DNA from: Forficula auricularia
Lineage: Eukaryota; Arthropoda; Insecta; Dermaptera; Forficulidae
Assembly: GCA_024734495.1 (NCBI GenBank)
Contig: JALMQS010000225.1
Span: 3,308,369-3,372,368, forward strand
Direction: 5' to 3'
Length of the DNA stretch: 64,000 nucleotides
Under the pieces are notes generated by a model, which had not been told where the DNA came from, made no database searches, and saw nothing but the letters and a program-made list of their open reading frames with translations. Positions 40,854 through 50,936 of the stretch are shown here, piece after piece (the stretch's first letter is position 1; the number at the start of each line of letters is the position of its first letter). Made by a program: the position numbers and the translations under genes.

Positions 40854-41082
40854 AAGGTTATAAATTACATGAGTGGCAAGTTACGAATTGACACTTATAC
40901 TTGTTTATATTTTGACTGTAGTTGGCGTTCGTGAAGTTTATATTTTCACGAACGCCAACTACAGTCAAAATAATAAAACAAGTATAAGTGTCAATTCTTA
41001 ACTTGCCCACTCTATGTAATTTATAACCTTACCACATGAAAAATGTAAAACTTTCATTCATAAATTAATTCCTGTGAATACA

Positions 41083-41136
41083 TTGTAATAGACTGATGAA
41101 GAGGGCAAAGCCCTCGAAACTATAGTCTCGTTATAA
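41083..41136 (+). ncRNA. Hammerhead motif, right arm of X1
   Basis: Helix I 5' strand TTGTAATAGA (41083-41092); CTGATGA (41093-41099), one unpaired A, stem II GAGGGC/GCCCTC around AAA (six perfect pairs), GAAA, then CTATAG and TC (cleavage after C41127). TCGTTATAA completes helix I (GA/TC plus TTGTAA/TTATAA with an internal loop). ACTATAGT at helix III is self-complementary. Almost identical core at 50892-50926. Confidence 0.65.
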
Positions 41137-41227
41137 ATAAATAAAATTTATAATTCCAGCAGAAGACACACTCTTTTATTGTCTCCTTCAATATATAAAA
41201 ATTCTGCTACTCTCGGCAAAAACTTTC

Positions 41228-41231
<4 letters not shown>

Positions 41232-41284
<53 letters not shown>
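41232..41284. repeat. (TA)n microsatellite
   Basis: About 26 TA units following the tail of X1. Confidence 0.95.
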
Positions 41285-41289
<5 letters not shown>

Positions 41290-42077
41290 TATAATTCACT
41301 ATATAGTATATGAAAATGTTTATTTGCATCAAGCAAAGGACAATTTAACAAAACCTTTGTATTAGGTATACATGATTTCTTTATGGGATAATGTTTGATA
41401 GAAATATAGAAATTTTATTCGCTATACCCACAGAAACTATTTTTCTAAAGAAAATTCAAGGATCCTGAAAATAGCTGGATATATGTATAGAGATTTTTGA
41501 TACCTATCATGGTAAGTCGTTCGATATATAGGGGTTTGCCAGTATTTTGGAAATTATTAAGTATAGTACGGAACTTTCGGTATGCGGTTCTTGCACTTGG
41601 ACGGCTTATTTTTCATTAAAAAAATATATGAAATATTTTTTAAGAATTGTAAAATTAGCTATCGAATTTATACAAATATAAGCCTATTTGATAAATAAGC
41701 TCTCTGATTTTGCAAAGGCGGGTGAGGCGGGTTGCGGACCTGACGGCTGCCAGGGGCACCTAACTCGAAGCCAAACCTTAGGGTTGCAAAAGATGATCTA
41801 ATTAAGAAAAATAATCAAATTGTTTATTTAAAACTAATTAGATTATTTATTTATTTATCAGTGACGATGCAATCAATAAAAGTATTCAGAAACAAGGCTA
41901 AGATTTCGTTTTATTTTAAACATCAATGCAATCTTTCAGGATTTTCGAGTTTAAAAACACATCTTCGAGATAAAACCGATTAAATTTCCTTGTTTTCCGA
42001 TCGAGAATTAGGATAAAATATAATCAAGCCCAACCCTCCATTGACCCGATAATAAACTGAAATAATCCTACGACAAC
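41290..42077. other. Mostly unassigned sequence
   Basis: A V-type 3' word (ATGTTTATTTGCATCAAGCA) is at 41318. A GC-richer patch at 41715-41780 (GGCGGGTTGCGGACC, CCAGGGGCACCTAAC) may be an old DNA-transposon end. No gene. Confidence 0.35.
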
Positions 42078-42370
42078 TATTTTGTTTTAAATTAAAGGAG
42101 ACAATAAAAGAGTGTGTCTTCTGCTGGAATTATAAATTTTATTTATTTATAACGAGACTACAGTTTCGAGTGGCTTTGCCCTCTTCATGAGTCTATTACA
42201 ATGGATTCACAGAAATTAATTTATGAGGGCAAAGTCCTCGAAACTATAGTCTCGTTATAAATAAATAAAATTTATAATTCCAGCAGAAGACACATTCTTT
42301 TATTGTCTCCTTCAATATATCAAAATTCTGCTACTCTCGGCAAAAAAACTTTCAATTTATTTTGTTTAAT
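42078..42370. mobile_element. Hammerhead-bearing foldback X, short copy
   Basis: The element (about 42090-42358) keeps both outer ends and parts of both motifs, but the middle of the palindrome is deleted. It is flanked by TATTTTGTTT plus two or three further bases (42078-42089 and 42359-42370), an 11-12 bp target duplication. The left motif (minus strand) reads CTCATGA, so its core is mutated; the right motif lacks its 5' box. Confidence 0.65.
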
Positions 42371-42547
42371 ATTAAATATTTGAAATTTTTTAATATATAT
42401 AATTATTTTTATATAAAGAAACAATGTTCAGATAATTATGAAATGAAAATACAAATTTTCTATTCAATAGAGAAGCTGCTTAAGCTCGCATTTCGACACT
42501 ATTCTCTAAATTTAATATTTATTCTGAGAGCGCATGATATATTATAA

Positions 42548-43130
42548 TATATCTATATAATAAAAATGAATTTCTGTTTCTTCGTAAGCGCAGATCTCTC
42601 AAATGCCTGGACCGATTTGGCTAATATTTTTTTAAATGTTCGTAATAGTCCAATTCAGGTTAATACGTAAAAAAAAATTGGAAAAGTTGCCCGGAAAATT
42701 GGAAAATTCAGGAAAAACTAAAAAAAATTCAGGTTAGCCAACATAGCTTGCCAAACAATAAAAGAACTAAACTAGCAAAAAAACAAGTGTTGGCGGCCCT
42801 GTTTGTAAGATTTTTGAGTGTCATTCATTCTCAATAGTTCTAACTACATTATCGTTGAAGAAGAATTTAATACTGCAACAAAGATTTAAAAAACTATCTA
42901 TTTTTTTTAAAGTAAATTTAAAAACAAAAATTTAAAAAAAAACGTCATGATAACTAAATTTTTGAAAAAGTTATGGTTATTTAAAAAAAGCTATTTTTTT
43001 CAAAAATTCCTAACTTCTTTTGGGTTGGGTGAAATTTTTTTAAAAAATTCTGAAAACCGTCTTTAATAGGGTAGAAAAAAATAAAAAAAGTTTCAGCCAA
43101 GCTTTTGATTATATATATATATAGATGAGA
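42548..43130 (+). mobile_element. Dispersed repeat, 5' end type (copy 2)
   Basis: 42548-42915 is the inverse of 2310-2735 (GCGCAGATCTCTCAAATGCC, TGTTGGCGGCCCTGTTTG, TTATCGTTGAAGAAGAATTT). The following 200 bp to an AT microsatellite (43108-43122) may belong to the same element. Possibly Helitron-like. Confidence 0.5.
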
Positions 43131-43400
43131 AATATTTAATTTAAAATAAAATATGTTATTTAAAAATCATTTTCTTAAAAATACCCTTGGGAATCTCACC
43201 TCATCCTTTTTCTATTGTATTTAAGACCCTCAGCCATTTCAAAAGAACTAAGTCTTTTGGCTTTTTTATTCGAGCTCATCGATTTATTTCAATATTATTT
43301 ATTTATTTCAAAGTTAATTATAAAGAATTATTGAAACTATAAAAGATTTTTCCAGTCTTGAAATCCAGTGATTAATTGGGATTTTCGATTTGAAAACATT
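43131..43400. other. Unassigned AT-rich sequence
   Basis: No recognised element. Confidence 0.4.
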
Positions 43401-43406
43401 CGACAT

Positions 43407-43835
43407 TCATACACTTTTAGAGGTGCAGTATACACTTTTAGAGGTTTCTGAGAACACAAGCCATTCTCTTTTCTCGATTTTTCCACCAGGACACTTTCTG
43501 TAAAAATGTTCTTCTAGAAGGCCCCTATAATAAAGTCTTTCTCGGTGACCATACACTTCTTTTAATTTCTCGATATTTCCAATATTTTTTGGTTTATTAG
43601 CTAGGATAAAATCAATCATTGCATCTGTTAAATGTTCAGGACATAAGGCTATATCTACTAATGAATTTTCGTTTGTACTAATTTTATCTGTTGCAACCAT
43701 CTTTAATTTCCTGAAATTGTGGGCAAATATATTCGTCAAACTCGGAATGATCTGTAGTTGTAGCCGTTGTACCTATGTTGTCTATGGCTAAGCTTATGAT
43801 CCGCCACTGATTCTCACCTATTGAAAAGTTGATAA
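43407..43835 (-). pseudogene. hAT/ZMYM-type transposase N-terminal fragment
   Basis: Minus strand. 43815-43705 gives TTATTTDHSEFDEYICPQFQ and EIKD, then a frame change at about 43705. It continues as ATDKISTNENSLVDIALCPE, FILANKPKNI and RLYYRGLLEEHFYRKCPGGK, then EKREWLVFSETSKSVYC. The last block is the start of the TTF-type zinc finger found before the RNase H-like domain in hAT transposases and ZMYM-like host proteins. The catalytic part is missing. At the 3' edge a 17-bp stretch (TACACTTTTAGAGGT word) is duplicated at 43410 and 43431. Non-functional. Confidence 0.6.
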
Positions 43836-43859
43836 TTAAAAAAAAAATTAACACAATTG

Positions 43860-45350
43860 TCGGCTAGACGAAAATATTTTTATAATTAAAATGTTTATCG
43901 ATGATTTTTGGCGTATGAACTCAAAAAAAAAAAAAGAAAAAGAAAAATCGAACCCCCATAGATTTCGAATTTCTACGCGCCTGATTTATATATCTCTCTG
44001 TTATTGTTATTAATCATATAGGTCTAGAGTCTAAGCTAACGAATTTGAAACCATCTCAGCTTATTATATCGTTAAATGTTAGTCCTAAAGAGTAAATTAA
44101 AATCTCCGATTAAAAACTTTATTTTCAAATTTGTTTGATCTAACCATCTATATACGATAAGAAATGATTATTAGTTTGATTTACTTTTATTAGGCGGCTC
44201 GTTTAATTATCTTCTTCTTCTTAATAAAATTAATTCGGCTCAGCATTCTATTTTAGTCAAATAATCCGATATGAAAAGGGTTTTCTTATTTTCCGCCCGT
44301 CCGGATTTATCTTATTGATTTACTTTCATATATACACATATATAAAATTAAAATGAAACGAATCATTGAGGAGATAAATCAAAATGTCTCATGAAAATCC
44401 TCTTTGTTTATCTTTGATCTGGATTATATTCGAATCATAATCCACTACTGATTACCTAGAAATACCGAAACCTCCTATTGTACATGTAGGTACATTGTAC
44501 ATCGCCCTTGGGAAATGGGATTCATTCTTCAAACCAAATGGATATTCGTTGGTTAAAAAATTCATTAAAATAATAATTTGATTGAATGAAATGATATTCA
44601 ATGTCTTGTTCATATTTTGGATCGGTGCTGGTGAGTGGGATCTGTCATCTGGAATTTACCTGGAACGATCCCTTCCCCCGTGATCTTATTAAATTAAAAG
44701 TTCAGGCTGCTTACAGCCCATAAAATAAACGATTATCTCTTTGACTGACACCTTTTCATGAAAAGTTTATTTTCCAATTAACAGGTCTATTCTCTAAGCA
44801 AAAACGTTAACTTTTAACATCAGACTTCACCGTTAATTCATTTTAACACCTCCTTGCCTAAAATTGCTATTCTGTAAGCAAAAACGTTAACTCCAAAGCG
44901 TTAATATTTAGCCAAAAGTGTTAAAAATTAAAGCCATGTCAGAGGGTGCAGTTAAAATTTTAACTCCATATTTAAAAAAACAACATGGCATCTTTAACCT
45001 AAAAAACTAAAAGTAAGGCTATGATTTTGACATTAATACCACAATGATAAATAAACTTTTATTTTATATATACATATAGGTATATATTATTTTTATTTTA
45101 TTTATTTTAAAAATAAATTTGTTTGGATAAAATATATAACATATATAAAAGTTTTTTATTATACAAAATATATTTAGGTAAATATTTAAAAATAATAGAT
45201 AGGTAGAAAAAACAGAATTATCATTAGATGCAGCCAAAAAAAACTTAAATTGCTAACTAGACTAACTATGTGGATATTTTTGGTGAATTTTCTTTTTTTA
45301 GCTGTTCTTTTTTATTAAAAATAGCTAAGATACTAGATTTAGAATAACAA
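43860..45350. other. Unassigned sequence, with a repeated CTATTCT...GTTAAC word
   Basis: AAGCAAAAACGTTAACT occurs in direct orientation at 44797 and 44876, each after CTATTCT. This hints at a small DNA-transposon end (PIF/Harbinger ends can look like this). No gene is recognised in the rest. Confidence 0.3.
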
Positions 45351-45451
45351 ATCAAACTATCGCGCGCTATCGAGGAGTGTAAAAATATTGTAAAAGGCAT
45401 TGACAAGGCTTGGTTCGATCACATATGTGTACCGCATTTTGTATATAACTC

Positions 45452-45502
45452 CTAATTAACTGAAGATGGCCAAATAAATTCAGGCCGAAACGTTTTATTA
45501 AA
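45452..45502 (+). ncRNA. Hammerhead motif, isolated
   Basis: CCTAATTAA, CTGAAGA (45460-45466), one unpaired T, stem II GGCC/GGCC around an 11-nt loop, GAAA, CGTT, then TTATTAAAGG. Helix I pairs TAA/TTA and CCT/AGG around an internal loop. The triplet is GTT, allowed by the NUH rule but weaker than GTC. The downstream sequence TTTTATTGAACCCAGTGATT is typical of an element tail. Confidence 0.5.
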
Positions 45503-45592
45503 GGTGTTTTATTGAACCCAGTGATTCCATCTTTCGCTGATACCTCCTCCTTCATCTAATACAGTTTCATCACAGCCACGAACTCTAACAAT

Positions 45593-46042
45593 AAATTAGA
45601 TAATTATTTTATACCCTTTAGCGCATTTTATTTTATTTTTGAGTTCTTATTATTTTATTTGTTGCATTTAATTTTTTTGAAGTCGGTTTTATTTTTTTTA
45701 TAAAAATTATTTTTATTTTTCTCTTTTTAGTGATGTTAACAATAGTGTCTTAAGATAATATTTTGCATGCATCTTGTAAGAGAAAGCGTCAGGCGAATGA
45801 ATCAGAAAATGATAATAAAATTCAATTCATAAATATATAAATTATCTCGAAACGTTTGCGGGTTTTAAATGAATGTTATAAGATTTTTTTTATAAAAGAT
45901 TTTATTTATTATAATTTCGATTATTTGCTCATAAGAATTGGAGATTTACGTTATTTCGTCGTTGATCATATCATCAGAATTTGACCTAATTAAAATGGCA
46001 CCATCCCTAAGATATCCCCTTTCGAATAAAAAAAGAATCATC
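45593..46042 (+). mobile_element. Foldback family A, right-half fragment
   Basis: Equivalent to 39715-40140 in copy 4 (GAGTTCTTATTATTTTATTT, GAAGTCGGTTTT, TCGAAACGTTTGCGGGTTTT, CTAATTAAAATGGCACCATC). It is cut at 46042 by the Penelope-like fragment. Confidence 0.65.
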
Positions 46043-46736
46043 ATGGTTAAATGCGGAAGTGGAATCTGAATTTGTAGGTTGATTTCTTATTAATTGTCTG
46101 AGAGAAGCTTTGTGTTCTTTATGCTGTTTTTTGGAAGATCGTCCAGTTTGTCCAATATAAATTGCATCGCAATCGTTACAATTTAATTTGTATACACCAG
46201 ATTTATTCATTTTATCAATTTTGTCGAGTTTATTATTTATTAATTGGGAGGATAAATTATTTATATTATAAAGGGCTGGAGTGATTCCATGTTTCCGGAG
46301 AATATTTGCTATTGGATAGGTTATATGGTTAGAAATAAAGGGAATTCTTTTATAGATTTTTTCAGATTCAATTGTGAGAGAATGTAATTGCGAAAGCGTG
46401 TGTTTTTTATTAATTTTGATAAATAATTTTTTAATAATTTCTCTACTATATCCATTATTATATGCTATATTATAAATGGTATCGAGTTCGTTATTAAAGT
46501 TTGTATTGCTAAGAGGAGTTAAGATTAGTCTATTGATCATGGAATAAAAAGCTGAAAATTTAGTATTTGTCGAATGGTTAGATGAAAAGGGGATAATCGT
46601 GTCAGTGAAGGTGGGTTTTCTAAAAATGTTAAATTCTAATTTTTGGTTGGTGATAGTTATTGTTAAATCTAAGAATGAAATAGTTTTATTGCCTATTTCT
46701 GATCTGAATTTAATGTTTTTGTGGATTTGGCTTAGA
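46043..46736 (-). pseudogene. Penelope-like element: RT C-terminus plus GIY-YIG endonuclease
   Basis: The 247-residue minus-strand frame (46750-46007) includes element sequence from about residue 5 to 235. Residues 25-70 (SFLDLTITIT, FRKPTFTDTIIPF, HSTNTKFSAFYSMINRL) are the end of the Penelope-type RT domain. Residues 185-213 hold the GIY-YIG nuclease: GVYKL, the CNDC zinc-like pair, IYIGQTGR with the conserved Arg, then HKEH. The frame then runs into the neighbouring foldback (last 12 residues). The RT palm catalytic motifs are absent because the element is cut by a hAT-like end at 46737. Penelope-like elements insert by RT coupled to this nuclease, and their ends often carry hammerhead ribozymes. 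The fragment is not functional alone. Confidence 0.85.
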
Positions 46737-46850
46737 TCAGTGGTTCCCAACCTGGGGGAGACCGCCCCCCAAGTGGGCGATTTGGGTTATCAGGGGGGCG
46801 ATAAATAAGTGAGGGGCGATGAGTATTCTAAGAGGGGGGGGGAATTAAAA
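46737..46850 (+). mobile_element. hAT-like terminal fragment
   Basis: CAGTGGTTCCCAACCTGGGG at 46737 is a classic hAT-type end, followed by GGCGATTTGGGTTATCA and a G-run. It interrupts the Penelope-like frame. The opposite end was not found in the window; the element appears truncated near the hairpin at 46921. Confidence 0.6.
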
Positions 46851-46920
46851 TAGTATCGTACAGTAGAAGTTGCCGGGTAAAATAAAACAATAACAAAGTT
46901 TTCAAACTTTAACTTAGCCC

Positions 46921-47870
46921 AGTAAATAGAGGGGTTTCAGCATACATTAATTGCGGGAAAAGATTTTTTTAGGTTTAGTGTGGGTATGCGAAATCTAAGT
47001 TTCCGACCTCGAACATGTGGGGGACAACTTTTGGTGACCGGAAAACTTCGAAATTTTCAAACTTTTTCCAATTTCCCGCTTATTACACGAAACAGTTCAT
47101 ATTTTGCAAATAACCGTCCTATAGTAAATTAAAGAGACCAAAATTTCCCGTCGATTAATAAAATATCCAAAATTCAGTAGTTCGATTTTTAATGGGGATC
47201 CAAAAAACAGACCTGGGATCACTTTTGAATATCCCAAAAACTATCACTTTTTTCAATTTTTCCCATTTTGACCATGAAGGAGCACATTTTCGATAAATAC
47301 CACTCTATACATGTTTAAACTAGATTAAATTTGCTGCAATTGAAACAATGTTTCATCTTAATTGGATAATGGTAACCCGTGCCGCAATGAGGTTGAAGTT
47401 TTTAAAAAAAGTTATCTAATTTAAAAGTATATAGAGTGGTCTTCGTCGAAAACGTGCTCTTTCATGGTCAAAATGGGAAAAAATCGAAAAAAGTTCGAGT
47501 TTTTGGGATAGGTATTCAAAAGTGATCCGGAGGGCAGTTTTTTGAATCCCTATAAAAAATCGAACTACTGGACCAATTTTGCATATTTTTTTTTACTCGT
47601 CGCCAAATTTTATCCTCTTTAATTTACTATAGAACGATTATTTACAAAATATGGACCGTTTTCGAGTTATAAGCGAGAAACTGGAAAAAGTCCTAAGATT
47701 TCGTGGTTTTTCGGACACCAAAAGTTGTCCCCCACACTTTCGGGGTCGCAAACTGAGATTTCGCATACCCACACCATACCAAACGATCCTAGAAAAAAAA
47801 TATTTTCCCGCAATTAATGTAAGCTGAACCAGTTTTTGGATCCTCTATTTACTAGGCTAATTGTCAACTT
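46921..47870. mobile_element. Long hairpin element, U-related
   Basis: AGTAAATAGAGG at the left pairs with CCTCTATTTACT at about 47858. Arms share CATTAATTGCGGGAAAA, GTGGGGGACAACTTTTGGTG, TCCTATAGTAAATTAAAGAG, GGGATCCAAAAAACAG and GGATCACTTTTGA around a centre near 47370. The inner block (47215-47300) matches element U at 20125-20225. No open frame of note. Confidence 0.75.
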
Positions 47871-47986
47871 TCTTAATTTTTCCAGATTCCAATTTAAAAA
47901 TGACAACATGTACTCTTGTTTTTTAAATGTCCGTCAATGATCTTAGTTAATTATTTCACTTCTTTGTTCTTAAAAGAAAGTAACTT

Positions 47987-48040
47987 CTGTATTTCCTGAA
48001 GATGGGTTGATAGCCCGAAATATATATATTGAAAAAGAAA
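47987..48040 (+). ncRNA. Hammerhead-like motif, T type
   Basis: ATTTC, CTGAAGA (47996), an unpaired T, GGG/CCC stem around TTGATAG, GAAA, TATATATA, TT, then GAAAAAG. The upstream TTTC pairs with the downstream GAAA (helix I). The helix III site is a self-complementary TATATATA. The short stem II makes it less certain. Confidence 0.4.
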
Positions 48041-48154
48041 AAAAAATTTATATCTTTTAATTTTTTAATTTTAATGTGAAATAAGTGACCCAGTATCCTT
48101 AACTCATAGTAAATCCATATTAAATAAAATATTTATTTACTCTTATCTTTATTA

Positions 48155-48200
48155 AAGATGTTTCACCTTGCACCAACACCACAATCTCTACTGATTATTA
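48155..48200 (+). repeat. T-type element tail
   Basis: TGTTTCACCTTGCACCAACA, shared with 55066-55090 and, more distantly, 13807, 50068 and 57100. The copies at 48155 and 55066 both lie about 130-150 bp after a T-type hammerhead-like motif. Confidence 0.5.
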
Positions 48201-48429
48201 AGCTATTTCTAAAAAAGCGACTCACCCGGCACACACATCTTCCCAGCCTTGGCCTGAGACGTTGATTGCTTTGATGTCCTGTTCGATTTCCCAAATCTAG
48301 AAAAAAATAAAAATAAACGCAAATTAATATCAAATAGATAATATATACTTAAGTTTTGATTTCTCAAATATTTTTTTAAAGAAAAAATTTAATATGAAAG
48401 ATATTAATTTGCCGATGGTAATAGATTCA

Positions 48430-48755
48430 AATTTACTAGAAAATCATAAGATGGTGTCATCTATTAAATCCGATGAAATGGAATATTTTTAATTATATGT
48501 CAGAGGGGTTGTTTTTCACCCCTCGGGAATCGAACCCGAGTGCCAGTAACAGCAATCCGGGCCACCTGGCTCACCTGCGGGATACGAACCTCTCTGACAT
48601 ATGCAAACGCGTAAAATATTTTACTCAAAGATTGTTATCTTAATTTGTAAAATTTCGCGATATAGTGAAAAACAACCCTTCTGACATATAATTAAAAATA
48701 TTCCATTTCATCGGATTTAATAGATGACACCATCTTATGATTTTCTAGAAAAAAT
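48430..48755. mobile_element. Foldback with SINE-type heads
   Basis: Arms 48437-48520 and 48669-48752 are almost identical inverted repeats (GATGGTGTCATCTATTAAAT, GGAATATTTTTAATTATATG). The centre contains the tRNA-like head at 48516-48605. It may represent two SINE copies inserted in opposite directions. Confidence 0.65.
48516..48605 (-). repeat. tRNA-derived SINE head (second family)
   Basis: Minus strand: A-box-like GGTGAGCCAGGTGGC (48561-48575) and B box GGGTTCGATTCCC (48525-48537), then GAGGGGTGAAAAACAACC. The spacing of about 25 bp between the boxes fits a tRNA-like gene. Related: 56757-56825 and, weaker, 1226-1300. Confidence 0.6.
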
Positions 48756-48759
48756 TTAA

Positions 48760-49465
48760 TCTGATTTTTTTGTCATATGGTGCACTTATGAAATTAATAA
48801 TAAATAATATGAGATATTTCTAGAAATGTATCTAAATATTAAAGTAAAGACAACGTGAAAACATTAAAGGAAGATGAAGCTAATAAGCAAGATCTAATAA
48901 AAAAAGCTTTGTCGTTTTGGTCAAAAATATATTTCCGAAACTCTTAACATCTATAAAATTAAATAAATAGATAATGTAACTGAACAATAATAATTAAATA
49001 AAGTATTTTCTAAACGATCTGCAGAAAAAGTTTTACTAAGCCAGGTGAAAGAGTGTATGATTTGCAGATAGAATCTTAATGGATATATATTTTGTATATA
49101 TATATATGAATACCATACAAACAAATGCTTTTATATTTAAAGAAAGAGTAAAAGTACCTGTAGGGTAAAAGCTTAATTAAAAACGAATTTTCACTTTCGT
49201 ACGAAGCGAATTCTTAAAACCAGTTAGATCAATTAACTTGAAATGTTTTACATGGTATTTAATTTTCATTTCATCAATGAGATTTATTGTAATTGCTCAA
49301 AAAGATAGTCTTTTAGTTGCACTCCTCGAAAGAATGGATACCGCTTCCTGGCCAATTCTCACGACATACAAAAGTGAATCATTTAAAAAAACAGGAGTGG
49401 GGCACCTGCGGCAGTATTTATATTTATACAGTAGTTCGTATTTTCTAACTGTTAAAATTTTAAAA
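48760..49465. other. Unassigned sequence
   Basis: A short open frame at 49238-49507 runs into the SINE and has no recognisable domain. Confidence 0.4.
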
Positions 49466-49480
49466 GATAATGTCAATAAA

Positions 49481-49692
49481 GGGGAATCGGGTAGCTCAGT
49501 CAGCTAACGCGCTGACCTCGCTTCGGCATCGATCGATTATGACGATGTTGGAGTGGAGGTCCGGGTTCGATCCTGGCTGGCAAATAAATTTCAACCGGCT
49601 GAAAACTCGGCTCCCTCACTAACCCTACTAACACTCAACTTATGTGCTGTCTAAATGGGCTTTGTTCCCGGTGACATTCAATAAATAAAAAA
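49481..49692 (+). mobile_element. tRNA-derived SINE (copy 2)
   Basis: Same family as 40635-40853: A box TAGCTCAGTCAGCTAACG, B box GGTTCGATCCTGG (49563), body words ACCGGCTGAAAACTCGGC and GTGCTGTCTAAATGGGCTTT, A-rich end. The 12-bp flanks AATGTCAATAAA (49469-49480) and AATGTCAATGAA (49693-49704) are a target duplication with one change, so this copy is somewhat older. Confidence 0.9.
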
Positions 49693-49704
49693 AATGTCAA
49701 TGAA

Positions 49705-49985
49705 AGAAAGTCCTAATTTATAATGGTTAATCCACTGTATTTTATACCTATAAAATTTTTCTGCTAAATCCTCTACATTGAGCAATATTTTGGACAAAAT
49801 TATTACATTTGTTAACTCGATGGCACCCAAAGAACTACAGATGGAATTGATTGAATAAGGAGAACTTATTTTATCATATTGCTAAACAGTTTATAGATTT
49901 GATCAAATCACTAGATTGTTTCAGAGATACCTAAAAATCAAGGACACATTTAGTCATCCACCGATTGTGATCAAACACCTAGCGA
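49705..49985. other. Unassigned sequence
   Basis: No recognised element. Confidence 0.4.
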
Positions 49986-49987
49986 TT

Positions 49988-50110
49988 TGGAGTTTTTTGA
50001 CGGTTATAGTGGTGTTTCACAAAGGGGTGAAACACCACTATAACCCGTCAATAAACTCCTGTGTTTAATATGTTTCACTATAAACCAACACCGCTTTCCC
50101 TAAATGTTAC
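49988..50110. repeat. Short hairpin and repeat tail
   Basis: TTGACGGTTATAGTGGTGTTTC and its complement form a stem of about 24 bp around 50024. The following block (50068-50105, ATATGTTTCACTATAAACC and AACACCGCTTTCCCTAAA) is repeated at 57098-57137. Confidence 0.65.
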
Positions 50111-50574
50111 CTAGTGATTTGATCAAATAACCAATTTAATCATAACTCTGGGACATATACAAAGTACAAGAACAATATAATGAAATAGAGAAATATATTA
50201 ATATAATACAAAAAGATCTCTGAAAGGAAGGAGACAAATTCGAAATTGTCTAATAATACAAAAGAGCTCATAAAAGAACGTAATAAATTTAAAATCAAGA
50301 GAAAACTGAAACGAGATCGAATCGAATATAATTTAATCTCTAAGATAGTTAGATATAACAATAAAAAATATATAAAACTTATAACGGTAATATTATCAAA
50401 TCCTTATTAGAAGCAAGTGCACCAATTAAAAGAATAAATAAAAATATATTTCCAAATAAAATTATAAATCCTTTCTTGAAAGACGAAAATGGAAAAATCA
50501 TATATAATAGAAAAGAAGTTGAAAGAGACAATAAAAGAGTGTGTCTTCTGCTGGAATTATACAGTTTATTTATT

Positions 50575-50622
50575 TATAACGAGACTATAGTTTCGAGGGT
50601 TTTGCCCTCTTCATCTAAAAAT
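50575..50622 (-). ncRNA. Hammerhead motif, left arm of X3 (decayed)
   Basis: Minus strand reads AGATGAAG in place of CTGATGAAG; stem GAGGGC/ACCCTC, GAAAC, TATAGTC and TCG are kept. The loss of the leading CT of the box should abolish activity. Confidence 0.4.
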
Positions 50623-50881
50623 TAGTATTTTCGAATCGTTAGAAATTTTAAAATCATACAATAATTCACCAAAAAAATTCTTAAATCAGAAAATAGAAAT
50701 TCCCGAAAGCTTTATTTTAAAAATAGCCGCTAAAATAAAAACTTCATGAACGCCACCTACAGCCAAAATAATAAAACAAGTATAAATTTCAATTCTTAAC
50801 TTGCCCACACTGTACAATTTCTTAACCTAATCACATGAAAGATTTTAACCTTTCATTCATAAATTAATTCCTGTGAATCCA

Positions 50882-50936
50882 TTGTAATAGGCTGATGAAG
50901 AGGGCAAAGCCCTCGAAACTATAGTATCGTTATAAA
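50882..50936 (+). ncRNA. Hammerhead motif, right arm of X3
   Basis: TTGTAATAGG, CTGATGA (50892), an unpaired A, GAGGGC/GCCCTC around AAA, GAAA, CTATAG, TA where the other copy has TC, then TCGTTATAA. The triplet GTA still satisfies NUH. Confidence 0.55.

Larger units (their letters stand above)
40462..41225. mobile_element. Hammerhead-bearing foldback X1, interrupted by a SINE
   Basis: Left end ATTGAAGGAGACAATAAAAG, right-arm end CTTTTATTGTCTCCTTCAAT (to 41192), then a short tail CTGCTACTCTCGGCAAAAAC and TTTCAATTT. The arms pair throughout once the SINE at 40635-40853 is disregarded. The centre is GTTGGCGTTCGTGAA and its complement near 40943. Each arm has a hammerhead motif, in opposite orientation. 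Related copies: 42090-42358, 50518-51033, 56876-57064. Confidence 0.75.

Noticed and set aside
43860..45350. PIF/Harbinger element
   Set aside because: The repeated words are in direct orientation and no 3-bp duplication or transposase was found; left as unassigned.
48516..48605. Functional tRNA gene on the minus strand
   Set aside because: Good A and B boxes, but no complete cloverleaf and related degenerate copies exist, so a SINE head fits better.
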